From NCBI GenBank assembly GCA_002431355.1, contig DJEQ01000029.1, forward strand, positions 516-5,675: a stretch of DNA of 5,160 nt, written 5' to 3'. Within the stretch, counting starts at the first letter, position 1; each line of letters begins with the position of its first letter. Source of the DNA: Oribacterium sp. UBA5894. Its GTDB lineage: Bacteria; Bacillota; Clostridia; Lachnospirales; Lachnospiraceae. Shown in pieces: positions 1 to 5,160 of this stretch. The notes beneath the pieces are model-generated. The model saw nothing but the letters and a program-made list of their open reading frames with translations, did not search any database and was not told where the DNA came from. The position numbers and the translations under genes were made by a program.

Positions 1-120
1 TTAGCCCTTCGGGCGCAGATCATAGATCTGCGGGAAATCGTTTCGGAGTTTGCCTGATGCAAACTCCTACACTGCCGGCTGGGGGCATCCATGGTCACTT
101 CGTGGCCATGGATCATTCCA
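1..120. repeat. Partial unit of a 229-bp hairpin-rich tandem repeat, cut by the window edge
   Basis: These 120 bp align without gaps to 230-349. Only three positions differ: 37 A/266 G, 78 G/307 C and 105 G/334 A. Since the match starts at base 1, the repeat very likely continues to the left outside the window. Stem-loops seen here, in plus-strand order, are 4-7/11-14 (loop TTC), 14-21/25-32 (8 bp, loop ATA), 45-53/59-67 (9 bp, loop CTGAT), 73-76/84-87 (weak, 4 bp) and 87-98/102-113 (12 bp, loop TTC, one T-G wobble at 95/105). I see no coding signal: the small open frames that cross it run through the palindromes and have no ribosome binding site. Confidence 0.9.
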
Positions 121-124
121 TAGA

Positions 125-164
125 GACGATGCCATTCCTTTGCGCCTTCGGCGCAGGCATCGTC
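125..164. repeat. Two-tier stem-loop inside the repeat unit
   Basis: An outer 9-bp stem (125-133 GACGATGCC with 156-164) encloses a perfect inner 6-bp stem (141-146 TGCGCC with 150-155) with loop TTC on the plus strand. A one-sided 7-base bulge (134-140) separates the two stems. The arrangement looks like a designed RNA or single-stranded DNA fold rather than a simple palindrome. The adjacent stem at 171-179/184-192 (TTTTGCCAC, 9 bp, loop CTTC on the plus strand) follows after only six bases. Confidence 0.7.
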
Positions 165-202
165 GTGTGATTTTGCCACCTTCGTGGCAAAACAGCCTCG
201 CC

Positions 203-233
203 CTAAGGTCGGGCTGGTACGGCCCGACCTTAG
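203..233. repeat. 12-bp perfect stem-loop inside the repeat unit
   Basis: The arms 203-214 (CTAAGGTCGGGC) and 222-233 are perfect inverted repeats around a 7-base loop, TGGTACG on the plus strand. The right-arm bases TTAG at 230-233 recur at 1-4, which indicates that the same hairpin lies just left of the window in the next unit. There is no poly-T tract on either side. Confidence 0.75.
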
Positions 234-315
234 CCCTTCGGGCGCAGATCATAGATCTGCGGGAAGTCGTTTCGGAGTTTGCCTGATGCAAACTCCTACA
301 CTGCCGCCTGGGGGC

Positions 316-342
316 ATCCATGGTCACTTCGTGACCATGGAT
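316..342 (-). repeat. 12-bp perfect stem-loop starting at the ilvD stop codon
   Basis: The arms 316-327 and 331-342 are perfect inverted repeats (ATCCATGGTCAC and its complement) around a 3-base loop, GAA on the minus strand. Base 342 is the last base of the ilvD stop codon TGA (344-342), so in the ilvD transcript the hairpin begins at the stop itself. The next bases are G/C-rich with no T-run, so intrinsic termination is unlikely. It could protect the 3' end of the ilvD mRNA or be simply the first module of the repeat unit. Confidence 0.75.
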
Positions 343-1988
343 CATTCCACAATCGCGCCGGAGTCTGCGGAGTGTACGAGCTTTGCGTACTTCTTCAGAT
401 AGCCTGTGAGGTTCCGCTGCTCGCGTACCTTCATGGTCTTCTTCCGCTCTGCAAGCTCTTCGTCGGAGACCTCGAGCTCGATGGAATAGTGCGGGATGTC
501 AATCTTGATCTTGTCGCCATCCTTCACATAGGCGATGGTACCACCGGCCTGCGCTTCTGGTGAAACATGTCCGATGGCAGCGCCACGGGAGGCGCCGGAG
601 AAACGACCATCTGTGATCAGGGAAACCGTCGTATCCAGCTTCATGCCGGCAATGGCCGAGGTCGGTCCAAGCATCTCACGCATACCAGGTCCACCGGCTG
701 GTCCCTCATAACGGATGACAACGCAGTCGCCCGGATGGATCTCCCCACCGTAGATGGCCTTGATGGCCTCCTCCTCGGAGTCGAAGCAGCGTGCGGTGCA
801 CTCATTGACCATCATCTCTGGTGCAACAGCCGAGCGCTTAACGATGGAGCCATGTGGTGCCAGGTTTCCATACAGAACAGCCAGTCCGCCTTCCTTCAGG
901 TATGGATTCTCAAATGGACGGATGACCTCTGGATTCCGGTTCACGCTGTCCTTCGTTGCCTCGCCAATGGTCTTACCGAGAACCGTCATGCAGTCTCGGT
1001 GAATAAGTCCATGCTGGTCCAGCTCATGAATGACGGCATAGATTCCACCAGCCTCCATGAGATCCTGCATGTGATGATGTCCCGCCGGTGCCAGGTGGCA
1101 GAGGTTCGGGGTACGATCAGAAATTTCATTGATCTTATGAAGATCGAATGGCACACCAGCCTCGTGGGCTACTGCCATCAGGTGAAGGGCGGTATTCGTC
1201 GAGCAGCCGAGGGCCATATCGGTCGTCAGGCAGTTTTCAATGGCATCTGCGGTAATGATGTCGCGCGGACGAATGTTGTTCTTCAGCACCTCCATTACCT
1301 GCATGCCTGCCAGCTTTGCAAGGCGGATACGCTCTGAGTAAACGGCCGGGATCGTGCCATTGCCTGGAAGTGCCATACCAAGCACCTCGCAGAGTGAGTT
1401 CATGGAGTTGGCCGTGAACATACCGGAGCAGGAGCCGCAGGTCGGACAGCAGGTATTCTCAACGTCCATGACGCCCTTTTCATCCATGAGGCCGGCCTTG
1501 AATGCACCCACTGCCTCAAATGCAGTGTTCAGGTCACGCTCATGAAGCGACAGCATTGGACCGCCGGATACGAAAACGCACGGAAGATTCAGACGGCAGG
1601 CGGCGAGCAGCATGCCTGGCACGATCTTATCGCAGTTCGGAATGAATACGAGGGCGTCAAGGGCATGGCCGCTTGCCATACACTCGATGGTATCGGTGAT
1701 CAGCTCTCTGGAGGAGAGGGAGAAATGCATGCCATCGTGGCCCATCGCGATACCATCACAGACGGCAATGGTATTGAACTCGAGTGGCGTGCCACCTGCC
1801 ATCAGAATACCATCCTTTACGGCGCGGGAAATCTGCTGCAGGTGCTCATGACCTGGAACAACCTCCGTGAAGGAATTGACCACACCGATCAGCGGGCGGC
1901 GGATCTGTTCGTCCGTGAGACCATCGGCCTTCAGCAGGGAACGGTGCGGCGTACGCTCGATTCCTTTCTTAACTACATCACTACGCAT
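342..1988 (-). CDS. ilvD: Dihydroxy-acid dehydratase (IlvD/Edd family), [4Fe-4S] type
   Basis: A complete protein of 548 residues, cytoplasmic. The family enzyme dehydrates 2,3-dihydroxyisovalerate and 2,3-dihydroxy-3-methylvalerate to the 2-oxo acids that precede valine, leucine, isoleucine and pantothenate. Visible hallmarks are CDGIAMGH (77-84), the signature PNCDKIVPGM (117-126) with cluster ligand Cys119 and the metal-binding pair Asp120/Lys121, CCPTCGSCSGMFTANSMN (180-197) with Cys187 as the probable third ligand, and the active-site loop TDGRFSGASRG (459-469). At the first ligand position of [2Fe-2S] relatives (TPCN) this protein has VPGH with Gly46, as E. coli IlvD does, so an oxygen-labile [4Fe-4S] cluster is expected. 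The length fits clostridial IlvD (about 550) rather than E. coli IlvD (616) or Edd (about 600). The start is fixed by AGGAGG at 2000-1995, six bases upstream of ATG. The last two codons and the stop lie in the repeat unit. A sugar-acid dehydratase role is possible but less likely on sequence. Confidence 0.93.
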   Translation of the reverse strand: MRSDVVKKGIERTPHRSLLKADGLTDEQIRRPLIGVVNSFTEVVPGHEHLQQISRAVKDGILMAGGTPLEFNTIAVCDGIAMGHDGMHFSLSSRELITDTIECMASGHALDALVFIPNCDKIVPGMLLAACRLNLPCVFVSGGPMLSLHERDLNTAFEAVGAFKAGLMDEKGVMDVENTCCPTCGSCSGMFTANSMNSLCEVLGMALPGNGTIPAVYSERIRLAKLAGMQVMEVLKNNIRPRDIITADAIENCLTTDMALGCSTNTALHLMAVAHEAGVPFDLHKINEISDRTPNLCHLAPAGHHHMQDLMEAGGIYAVIHELDQHGLIHRDCMTVLGKTIGEATKDSVNRNPEVIRPFENPYLKEGGLAVLYGNLAPHGSIVKRSAVAPEMMVNECTARCFDSEEEAIKAIYGGEIHPGDCVVIRYEGPAGGPGMREMLGPTSAIAGMKLDTTVSLITDGRFSGASRGAAIGHVSPEAQAGGTIAYVKDGDKIKIDIPHYSIELEVSDEELAERKKTMKVREQRNLTGYLKKYAKLVHSADSGAIVE

Positions 1989-2096
1989 AATATGCCTCCT
2001 AAAATTTACCTTATTTACCTAAGAAAATGCCGTTCGGGCTGCAGTCCGAATCGCCCCACGAGAGGGTCCGATTCGGGTGCATTGCCCATCCTTTGA
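1989..2096 (-). promoter_or_regulatory. dctM-ilvD intergenic region with competing stem-loops and ilvD ribosome binding site
   Basis: On both strands an 8-bp stem, 2046-2053 with 2069-2076 (CCGAATCG and its complement), encloses a 15-base loop. The segment 2046-2050 can instead pair with 2033-2037 around a CTGCAG loop, so the two stems exclude each other. In transcript order the large stem forms first and the short one second, followed after six bases by TTTT and an A/T-rich stretch. A 9-bp tandem direct repeat (2004-2012 and 2013-2021, 8 of 9 identical) and AGGAGG (2000-1995) come next. This could be a weak attenuator or an mRNA processing site that sets ilvD output apart from the transporter genes. 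No convincing promoter of its own is visible. Confidence 0.45.
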
Positions 2097-3362
2097 TTAT
2101 GCCAGAATCAGGCCTGGGAATACAAGTGGTGCATACAGAATCACGAAGAATACCACGATGAGGCCGATGAGGTACGGGATAATAGCCTTCGATATCTTCG
2201 TCATCGGAAGTCCTGTAATGCCCGAGGCGACAAAGAGGTTAATCGCTACCGGCGGGGTAATCATACCGATGGCGAGACCAACGGCAAACACCACGCCGAA
2301 GTGCACGAGGTTCACGCCCATCGCCTTCACGAGTGGCAGGAACACCGGAGTAAGCAGGATGATGGCCGACGAGGTTTCCATGAAGACACCCGCTACCAGG
2401 ATGATGAGACCGATCAGGAAAAGGATGATGAAGGTATTGCTTGATACCGACAGCACAGCCTTGGAGATGGCCTCCGGAATCTTCCAGTTCGCGAGTACCC
2501 AGCCAAACGGACCAGAGAAGCCGATGATGAGCATGATGACCGATGAGGTCTTCGCCGAGCCCTTCATGATCTCCATGAGGCCCTTCGGCGTGAGGTCACG
2601 ATACACGAAGAAGCCGATGACGATCGAGTAGATGACGGCCACATCCGCTGCTTCCGATGGTGTGAAGTAGCCGGAGAAGATACCGCCCAGAATGATGAGT
2701 GGCATCAGGATACCCCAGACGGCATGGAAGAAGGTCTTCGCCACCGTCTTCAGGCTGAACGGTGTGCCCTTCGGGTAGTTCAGCTTTCTCGCTTCGACGA
2801 GGGCAATGACGATGAGAATGATGCCCATCGTTGCACCTGGGATGAAGCCATTCCGGAAGAGGGTATTGACCGACTGCTCTGCAATGACGGCATAGAGCAC
2901 CATCGGTACAGAAGGCGGGATCACGACGCCGATCGTACCTGCTGCGGCAATGAGGGCAGCCGACTTGTCGACGTGATAGCCGCGCTTCTCAAGCTCCGGA
3001 ATCAGGGTGGCGCCAACGGCCGCAGTGGTCGCAGCACCGGATCCAGAGATCGCTGCGAAGAACATGCCGGCGAGAACCGAAACGATCGTGAGACCGCCAC
3101 GAATCCAGCCAAGCAGCGATTCTGCAAACTCGACGAGCACCTTCGAAACCGCACCCTTCGACATGAGGTCACCGGCCAGAATAAAGAATGGAACGGCGAT
3201 CAGAGAGAAGCTGTCCTGTGCGGTGAAGATACGCTGCACCATCATGAGAGCCGGTACGCCTCCGACCACGAGAGTCAGGAAAGCGGCAATGGCGATGGTA
3301 AAGCCGACCGGCACGCCCAGCAGAAGCAGAACTGCAAAGGAAATAAAAAGAACCGCTGCCAT
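2097..3362 (-). CDS. dctM: TRAP transporter large permease subunit DctM
   Basis: An integral membrane protein of 421 residues, close to the usual 425-430 of the family. It forms the ion-coupled transport channel of a tripartite ATP-independent periplasmic (TRAP) transporter. Family motifs in order are IAVPFFILAGDLM (55-67), GMFFAAISGSGAATTAAVG (99-117), AGTIGVVIPPSVPMVLYAV (141-159), GYFTPSEAADVAVIY (231-245) and GMITPPVAINLFV (366-378). Hydrophobic segments run nearly end to end (for example 3-35, 92-118, 178-190, 213-230, 309-330, 354-378, 393-419), giving an expected dozen or so membrane passes. The start ATG (3362-3360) shares one base with the dctQ stop, and an AGGAGG lies within the 3' end of dctQ. 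The partners are DctQ and DctP, encoded just upstream. Substrate cannot be read from this subunit. Confidence 0.95.
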   Translation of the reverse strand: MAAVLFISFAVLLLLGVPVGFTIAIAAFLTLVVGGVPALMMVQRIFTAQDSFSLIAVPFFILAGDLMSKGAVSKVLVEFAESLLGWIRGGLTIVSVLAGMFFAAISGSGAATTAAVGATLIPELEKRGYHVDKSAALIAAAGTIGVVIPPSVPMVLYAVIAEQSVNTLFRNGFIPGATMGIILIVIALVEARKLNYPKGTPFSLKTVAKTFFHAVWGILMPLIILGGIFSGYFTPSEAADVAVIYSIVIGFFVYRDLTPKGLMEIMKGSAKTSSVIMLIIGFSGPFGWVLANWKIPEAISKAVLSVSSNTFIILFLIGLIILVAGVFMETSSAIILLTPVFLPLVKAMGVNLVHFGVVFAVGLAIGMITPPVAINLFVASGITGLPMTKISKAIIPYLIGLIVVFFVILYAPLVFPGLILA

Positions 3363-3865
3363 TATGACTCCACCTCCTTCACTTCATCCATGTGGAACAG
3401 CTGCTGCAGAAAGGCATCCAGCGCATGGAGTGCCATGAAGCCACAGCCGAAGTCAATGCCGAGATATACGTAGCGCATCGGCCAGCGGAGCGACGCCGAA
3501 AGCTGTGTGCCCTGCTTGCCATAATACTTATAGCCGTAATATACGACCACCACACAGAGACCGAAGCACAGTGCGTGTACGAGAAGCTGCATGACACGCT
3601 TCACCTTCGGTGGCATCACATCCTGTAATACGGTTACAGAAATGTGTCCACCGTGCTTGTATACGCAGCTTGCGCCGAGCATCGAGCACCAGATGAGCAG
3701 ATAACGGGTGGCCTCCTCGGACCACTGTAATGACTTAAAGAACAGACGGCACACGATCTGTGCCCCTGTGATCATCACCATCAGAAGCAGCATGACGAAG
3801 ATGACATATTCAAGCACCTTGTCGACTGCATCCGACAGCTTGTGAACAGCTTTAACAAATCCCAC
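3362..3865 (-). CDS. dctQ: TRAP transporter small permease subunit DctQ
   Basis: An integral membrane protein of 167 residues, usual for the family, which associates with DctM and contacts the substrate-binding protein. Four hydrophobic segments are visible at about 20-42, 53-70, 93-112 and 131-153. The DctQ hallmark WSEEATRYLLIW (48-59), followed by GASCVYKHGGHISV (64-77), is clear. The start is GTG (3865-3863): the frame upstream reaches TAA with no other start codon, and AAAGGGG (3880-3874) stands eight bases before it. The next in-frame candidates, GTG at residue 17 and ATG at 25, would cut into the first membrane segment. The gene follows dctP by 25 bp and overlaps dctM by one base as TAATG. 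The non-ATG start and the weaker ribosome site than in dctP may set a lower membrane-to-binding-protein ratio. Confidence 0.93.
   Translation of the reverse strand: MGFVKAVHKLSDAVDKVLEYVIFVMLLLMVMITGAQIVCRLFFKSLQWSEEATRYLLIWCSMLGASCVYKHGGHISVTVLQDVMPPKVKRVMQLLVHALCFGLCVVVVYYGYKYYGKQGTQLSASLRWPMRYVYLGIDFGCGFMALHALDAFLQQLFHMDEVKEVES
3372..3379 (-). promoter_or_regulatory. dctM ribosome binding site inside the dctQ 3' end
   Basis: AAGGAGGT on the minus strand lies about nine bases upstream of the dctM ATG and within the last codons of dctQ (encoding part of EVKEVES). With the TAATG stop-start overlap this supports translational coupling of the two membrane subunits and fixes the dctM start. Confidence 0.75.
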
Positions 3866-3890
3866 TTTGTTTGCCCCTTTCGTTTCACAA

Positions 3891-5051
3891 TTACTTTACA
3901 GTAGCGATGACATCATTGATCTTCTTTACATAATCTGCATACTGAGGATATGCATCATAGACTGGCTGTACGGCTGCCTTGAAGGAAGCGATGTCTGGGT
4001 TCTCCTCGACCTCCATGCCATTGTCCTTCATAGCCTGAAGCTGATCGGACTCCTGTGCAGCAACCCACTCTCTCTCGAACTCAGCAGCATCCTGTGCAGC
4101 ATCGAGGAATACCTGCTGCGTATCCGCATCGAGCTCATTGAACTTGTCGAGGGACATGGTGACGATGGCTGTGGAGTAGCTGTGACCGTCGAGGGTTGCA
4201 TACTTCTGAGACTCCCAAAGCTTATAGGAGTTGATCACATTGATCGGGTTCTCCTCACCATCTACAGTGCCCTGCTGTAAAGCAGTAAGTGCATCGGACC
4301 ATGCCATCGGGGTTGCATTGACGCCAAGTGCATCAAAGGCCTTCTGGTAAACCTCATTCTCCATGACACGGATCTTGAGACCCTTCAGGTCCTCTGCGGT
4401 CTTTACTGGACGAACGTTGTTTGTGATATCACGGAAGCCTCTCTCTGCATACGCAAGGCCCTTGAGACCGGAGCCCTCAAGTGTATCAAGAAGGGAACGA
4501 CCTACCTCTCCATCGAGAACGGCGTATGCCTGCTCCTTGTTTTCGAAAAGATATGGCATATCAAGAACACCCATATCCGAAGAGAAGTTGACGAACGGTC
4601 CAGAGGTAACGATACCCATATCCAGGGTGCCCATCTGCATGGACTCAAGCATATCACGCTCACCGCCGAGGTCTCCGTTTGGATGAAGCTCGATTGCATA
4701 CTTGCCATCGGTCTTGTCCTGTACATCCTGTGCGAACTTGACAGCTGCGATCATGAAGGAATCCTGCTCGTTCGTGGTCATGCCAAGCTTAAATACGGTA
4801 GCGCCCTCTGGGATTTCCGGCTGTACATTCGATGCATTCTTTACATCATCATCGGAAGCAGCGGCCGTTGTCTCGGCCTCTTCACCAGCTGCCGTTGTTT
4901 CTTCGGAAGCTGCGGTGGTTTCTGCTGCTGCAGCGGTTGTCTCAGCACCTGCTGCGGTGGTTGCCTCTGGGGTGCTGGATGATCCACATGCTGCCAGGGA
5001 TGCTGCCATTGCGCCGGCCATTACCATGGCCATCATTCTGTTCTTTCTCAT
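3891..5051 (-). CDS. dctP: TRAP transporter substrate-binding lipoprotein DctP
   Basis: An extracytoplasmic solute receptor of 386 residues that hands a carboxylate-bearing substrate to DctQM. The N-terminus is a lipoprotein signal: MRKN, a hydrophobic core, and lipobox LAAC with Cys22 as the lipidated residue. Residues 23-79 are a low-complexity Ala/Thr/Glu linker with repeated ETTAA. The binding domain starts near 83 (GATVFKLGMTTNEQDSF). Family marks are GDLGGERDMLESMQMGTLDM (126-145), GFRDITNNVRPVKTAEDLKG (205-224), KIRV (226-229) with Arg228 as the expected carboxylate-binding arginine, and QGTVDGEENP (260-269). ATG at 5051 is preferred over an upstream in-frame ATG at 5102 because AGGAGG stands eight bases before it and the signal peptide then starts properly. 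A lipid anchor is expected in a Gram-positive cell. The ligand (a sialic, uronic, dicarboxylic or other acid) cannot be decided from sequence alone. Confidence 0.94.
   Translation of the reverse strand: MRKNRMMAMVMAGAMAASLAACGSSSTPEATTAAGAETTAAAAETTAASEETTAAGEEAETTAAASDDDVKNASNVQPEIPEGATVFKLGMTTNEQDSFMIAAVKFAQDVQDKTDGKYAIELHPNGDLGGERDMLESMQMGTLDMGIVTSGPFVNFSSDMGVLDMPYLFENKEQAYAVLDGEVGRSLLDTLEGSGLKGLAYAERGFRDITNNVRPVKTAEDLKGLKIRVMENEVYQKAFDALGVNATPMAWSDALTALQQGTVDGEENPINVINSYKLWESQKYATLDGHSYSTAIVTMSLDKFNELDADTQQVFLDAAQDAAEFEREWVAAQESDQLQAMKDNGMEVEENPDIASFKAAVQPVYDAYPQYADYVKKINDVIATVK
4857..4967 (-). repeat. Degenerate coding repeat of the DctP lipoprotein linker
   Basis: This segment encodes residues 29-65, where EATTAA and four ETTAA motifs recur at irregular spacing. 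The DNA is correspondingly repetitive (variants of GCTGCGGTGGTTTC on the plus strand). Such linkers tether Gram-positive lipoproteins away from the membrane through the cell wall. Copy number could vary between strains by slippage; in-frame changes would alter only tether length. Confidence 0.7.
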
Positions 5052-5059
5052 AATGTTCT

Positions 5060-5065
5060 CCTCCT
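5060..5065 (-). promoter_or_regulatory. Ribosome binding site that sets the dctP start
   Basis: AGGAGG on the minus strand lies eight bases before ATG 5051-5049. The longer reading frame beginning at 5102 would place this site inside the coding sequence, would add 17 residues before the lipoprotein signal, and overlaps the likely -10 box. Confidence 0.85.
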
Positions 5066-5066
5066 G

Positions 5067-5082
5067 AATTGTAAAAACAATT
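5067..5082. promoter_or_regulatory. Operator-like inverted repeat upstream of dctP
   Basis: AATTGT (5067-5072) and ACAATT (5077-5082) form a perfect 6-bp inverted repeat with a 4-bp A-rich centre. A second AATTGTAAA (5079-5087) repeats the half-site 12 bp from the one at 5067-5075. The position, just downstream of the expected transcription start and before the ribosome binding site, suits a repressor operator. The TTGT/ACAA core resembles sites used by GntR- and LacI-type regulators, but no regulator gene is in the window and A/T-rich palindromes also arise by chance. Confidence 0.4.
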
Positions 5083-5090
5083 GTAAACTT

Positions 5091-5119
5091 TTTATATTTC
5101 ATCCGCTTAGGCGGTTGAA
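5091..5119 (-). promoter_or_regulatory. Possible sigma-A promoter for dctP-dctQ-dctM(-ilvD)
   Basis: On the minus strand TATAAA (5096-5091) matches a -10 box well, and TTCAAC (5119-5114) lies 17 bp upstream as a poor -35 box. The spacer contains a short palindrome, CCGC-4-GCGG (5103-5114). The transcription start would fall near 5084, giving a leader of about 30 bases. The weak -35 is compatible with an activated or conditional promoter. Confidence 0.45.
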
Positions 5120-5160
5120 AGCGATGGGATCAATACATAATGGATGCGTTCTGGTTGCAG

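Larger units (their letters stand above)
121..349. repeat. Complete 229-bp unit of the hairpin-rich tandem repeat
   Basis: The unit boundaries are set by the 229-bp offset to the partial copy at 1-120. The right end is where similarity stops, at base 349 inside ilvD. The unit holds stem-loops at 125-133/156-164 with an inner 141-146/150-155, 171-179/184-192, 203-214/222-233, 233-236/240-243, 243-250/254-261, 274-282/288-296, 302-305/313-316 and 316-327/331-342. Well over half of the bases lie in a stem. Neighbouring stems share single boundary bases (233, 243, 316), so the hairpins are packed end to end. No T-run follows any stem in either direction, so these are not ordinary intrinsic terminators. 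There is no transposase, CRISPR-like spacing, tRNA or rRNA. Function and family are unknown to me. Confidence 0.88.

Noticed and set aside
316..342. Intrinsic terminator for ilvD
   Set aside because: The stem is strong, but the bases after it on the minus strand are G/C-rich (GCCCCCAGGCGG) with no T-run.
1..349. CRISPR array
   Set aside because: The repeated segment is 120 bp or more at a 229-bp period and the region between copies is itself palindromic, unlike 24-40 bp repeats with unique spacers.
1..349. Insertion sequence
   Set aside because: No transposase reading frame, no pair of terminal inverted repeats bounding the unit and no target duplication is visible. A non-autonomous element remains possible.
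50..402. Several 72-94 residue open frames on both strands inside the hairpin repeat
   Set aside because: They run through palindromes, are Arg/His/Pro-rich, overlap each other on both strands and lack ribosome binding sites. The repeat structure explains them.
567..1337. A 256-codon plus-strand open frame opposite ilvD
   Set aside because: It is wholly antisense to a gene with clear family motifs. Its translation shows no domain, and stop-poor antisense frames are common in moderately G/C-rich coding DNA.
2724..3473. A 249-codon plus-strand open frame opposite dctM and the end of dctQ
   Set aside because: It is antisense to conserved TRAP genes, with an Arg/Asn/His-rich composition that mirrors hydrophobic codons read backwards.
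5052..5102. A 17-residue N-terminal extension of DctP from an upstream ATG
   Set aside because: It would bury the AGGAGG site, displace the lipoprotein signal peptide and start on top of the likely promoter.

Overview
The window carries a four-gene minus-strand cluster read from right to left, followed at its left end by a dense non-coding hairpin repeat. The genes are a TRAP transporter in the order dctP (3891-5051), dctQ (3362-3865), dctM (2097-3362), then a complete dihydroxy-acid dehydratase family gene, ilvD (342-1988). The source is probably a Gram-positive anaerobe of the class Clostridia, most likely a Lachnospiraceae-like organism. The grounds are strong AGGAGG ribosome binding sites, a substrate-binding protein made as a lipoprotein with an Ala/Thr/Glu linker of ETTAA repeats, and an IlvD of clostridial length (548 residues). 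The taxon is inferred from style, not from a search.

Right edge to 3362: a promoter-like region (about 5060-5130) holds possible -35/-10 boxes 17 bp apart, a 16-bp operator-like inverted repeat just downstream of the expected transcription start, and a weak cre-like sequence over the -35 box. DctP binds the solute outside the membrane. DctQ and DctM form the membrane part, driven by an ion gradient. dctQ starts with GTG, and dctQ and dctM overlap by one base (TAATG), so they are probably translationally coupled.

2096-1989: a 108-bp gap between dctM and ilvD contains two mutually exclusive stem-loops, then an A/T-rich stretch and a strong ribosome binding site. It may modulate ilvD expression relative to the transporter. 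The IlvD has the cysteines and the Gly46 position typical of the oxygen-sensitive, E. coli-like [4Fe-4S] type. By sequence it is a branched-chain amino acid enzyme, but its place behind a TRAP transporter leaves open a role on an imported hydroxy acid.

349-1: no credible gene. This stretch is a tandem repeat with a 229-bp period: one full unit (121-349) and 120 bp of a second, cut by the window edge, with 117 of 120 aligned bases identical. Each unit is packed with eight perfect or near-perfect stem-loops, several sharing a C(GAA)G loop on the minus strand. The repeat reaches into the ilvD reading frame and supplies its stop codon. I cannot name the repeat family. It is the least explained and most interesting part of the window.
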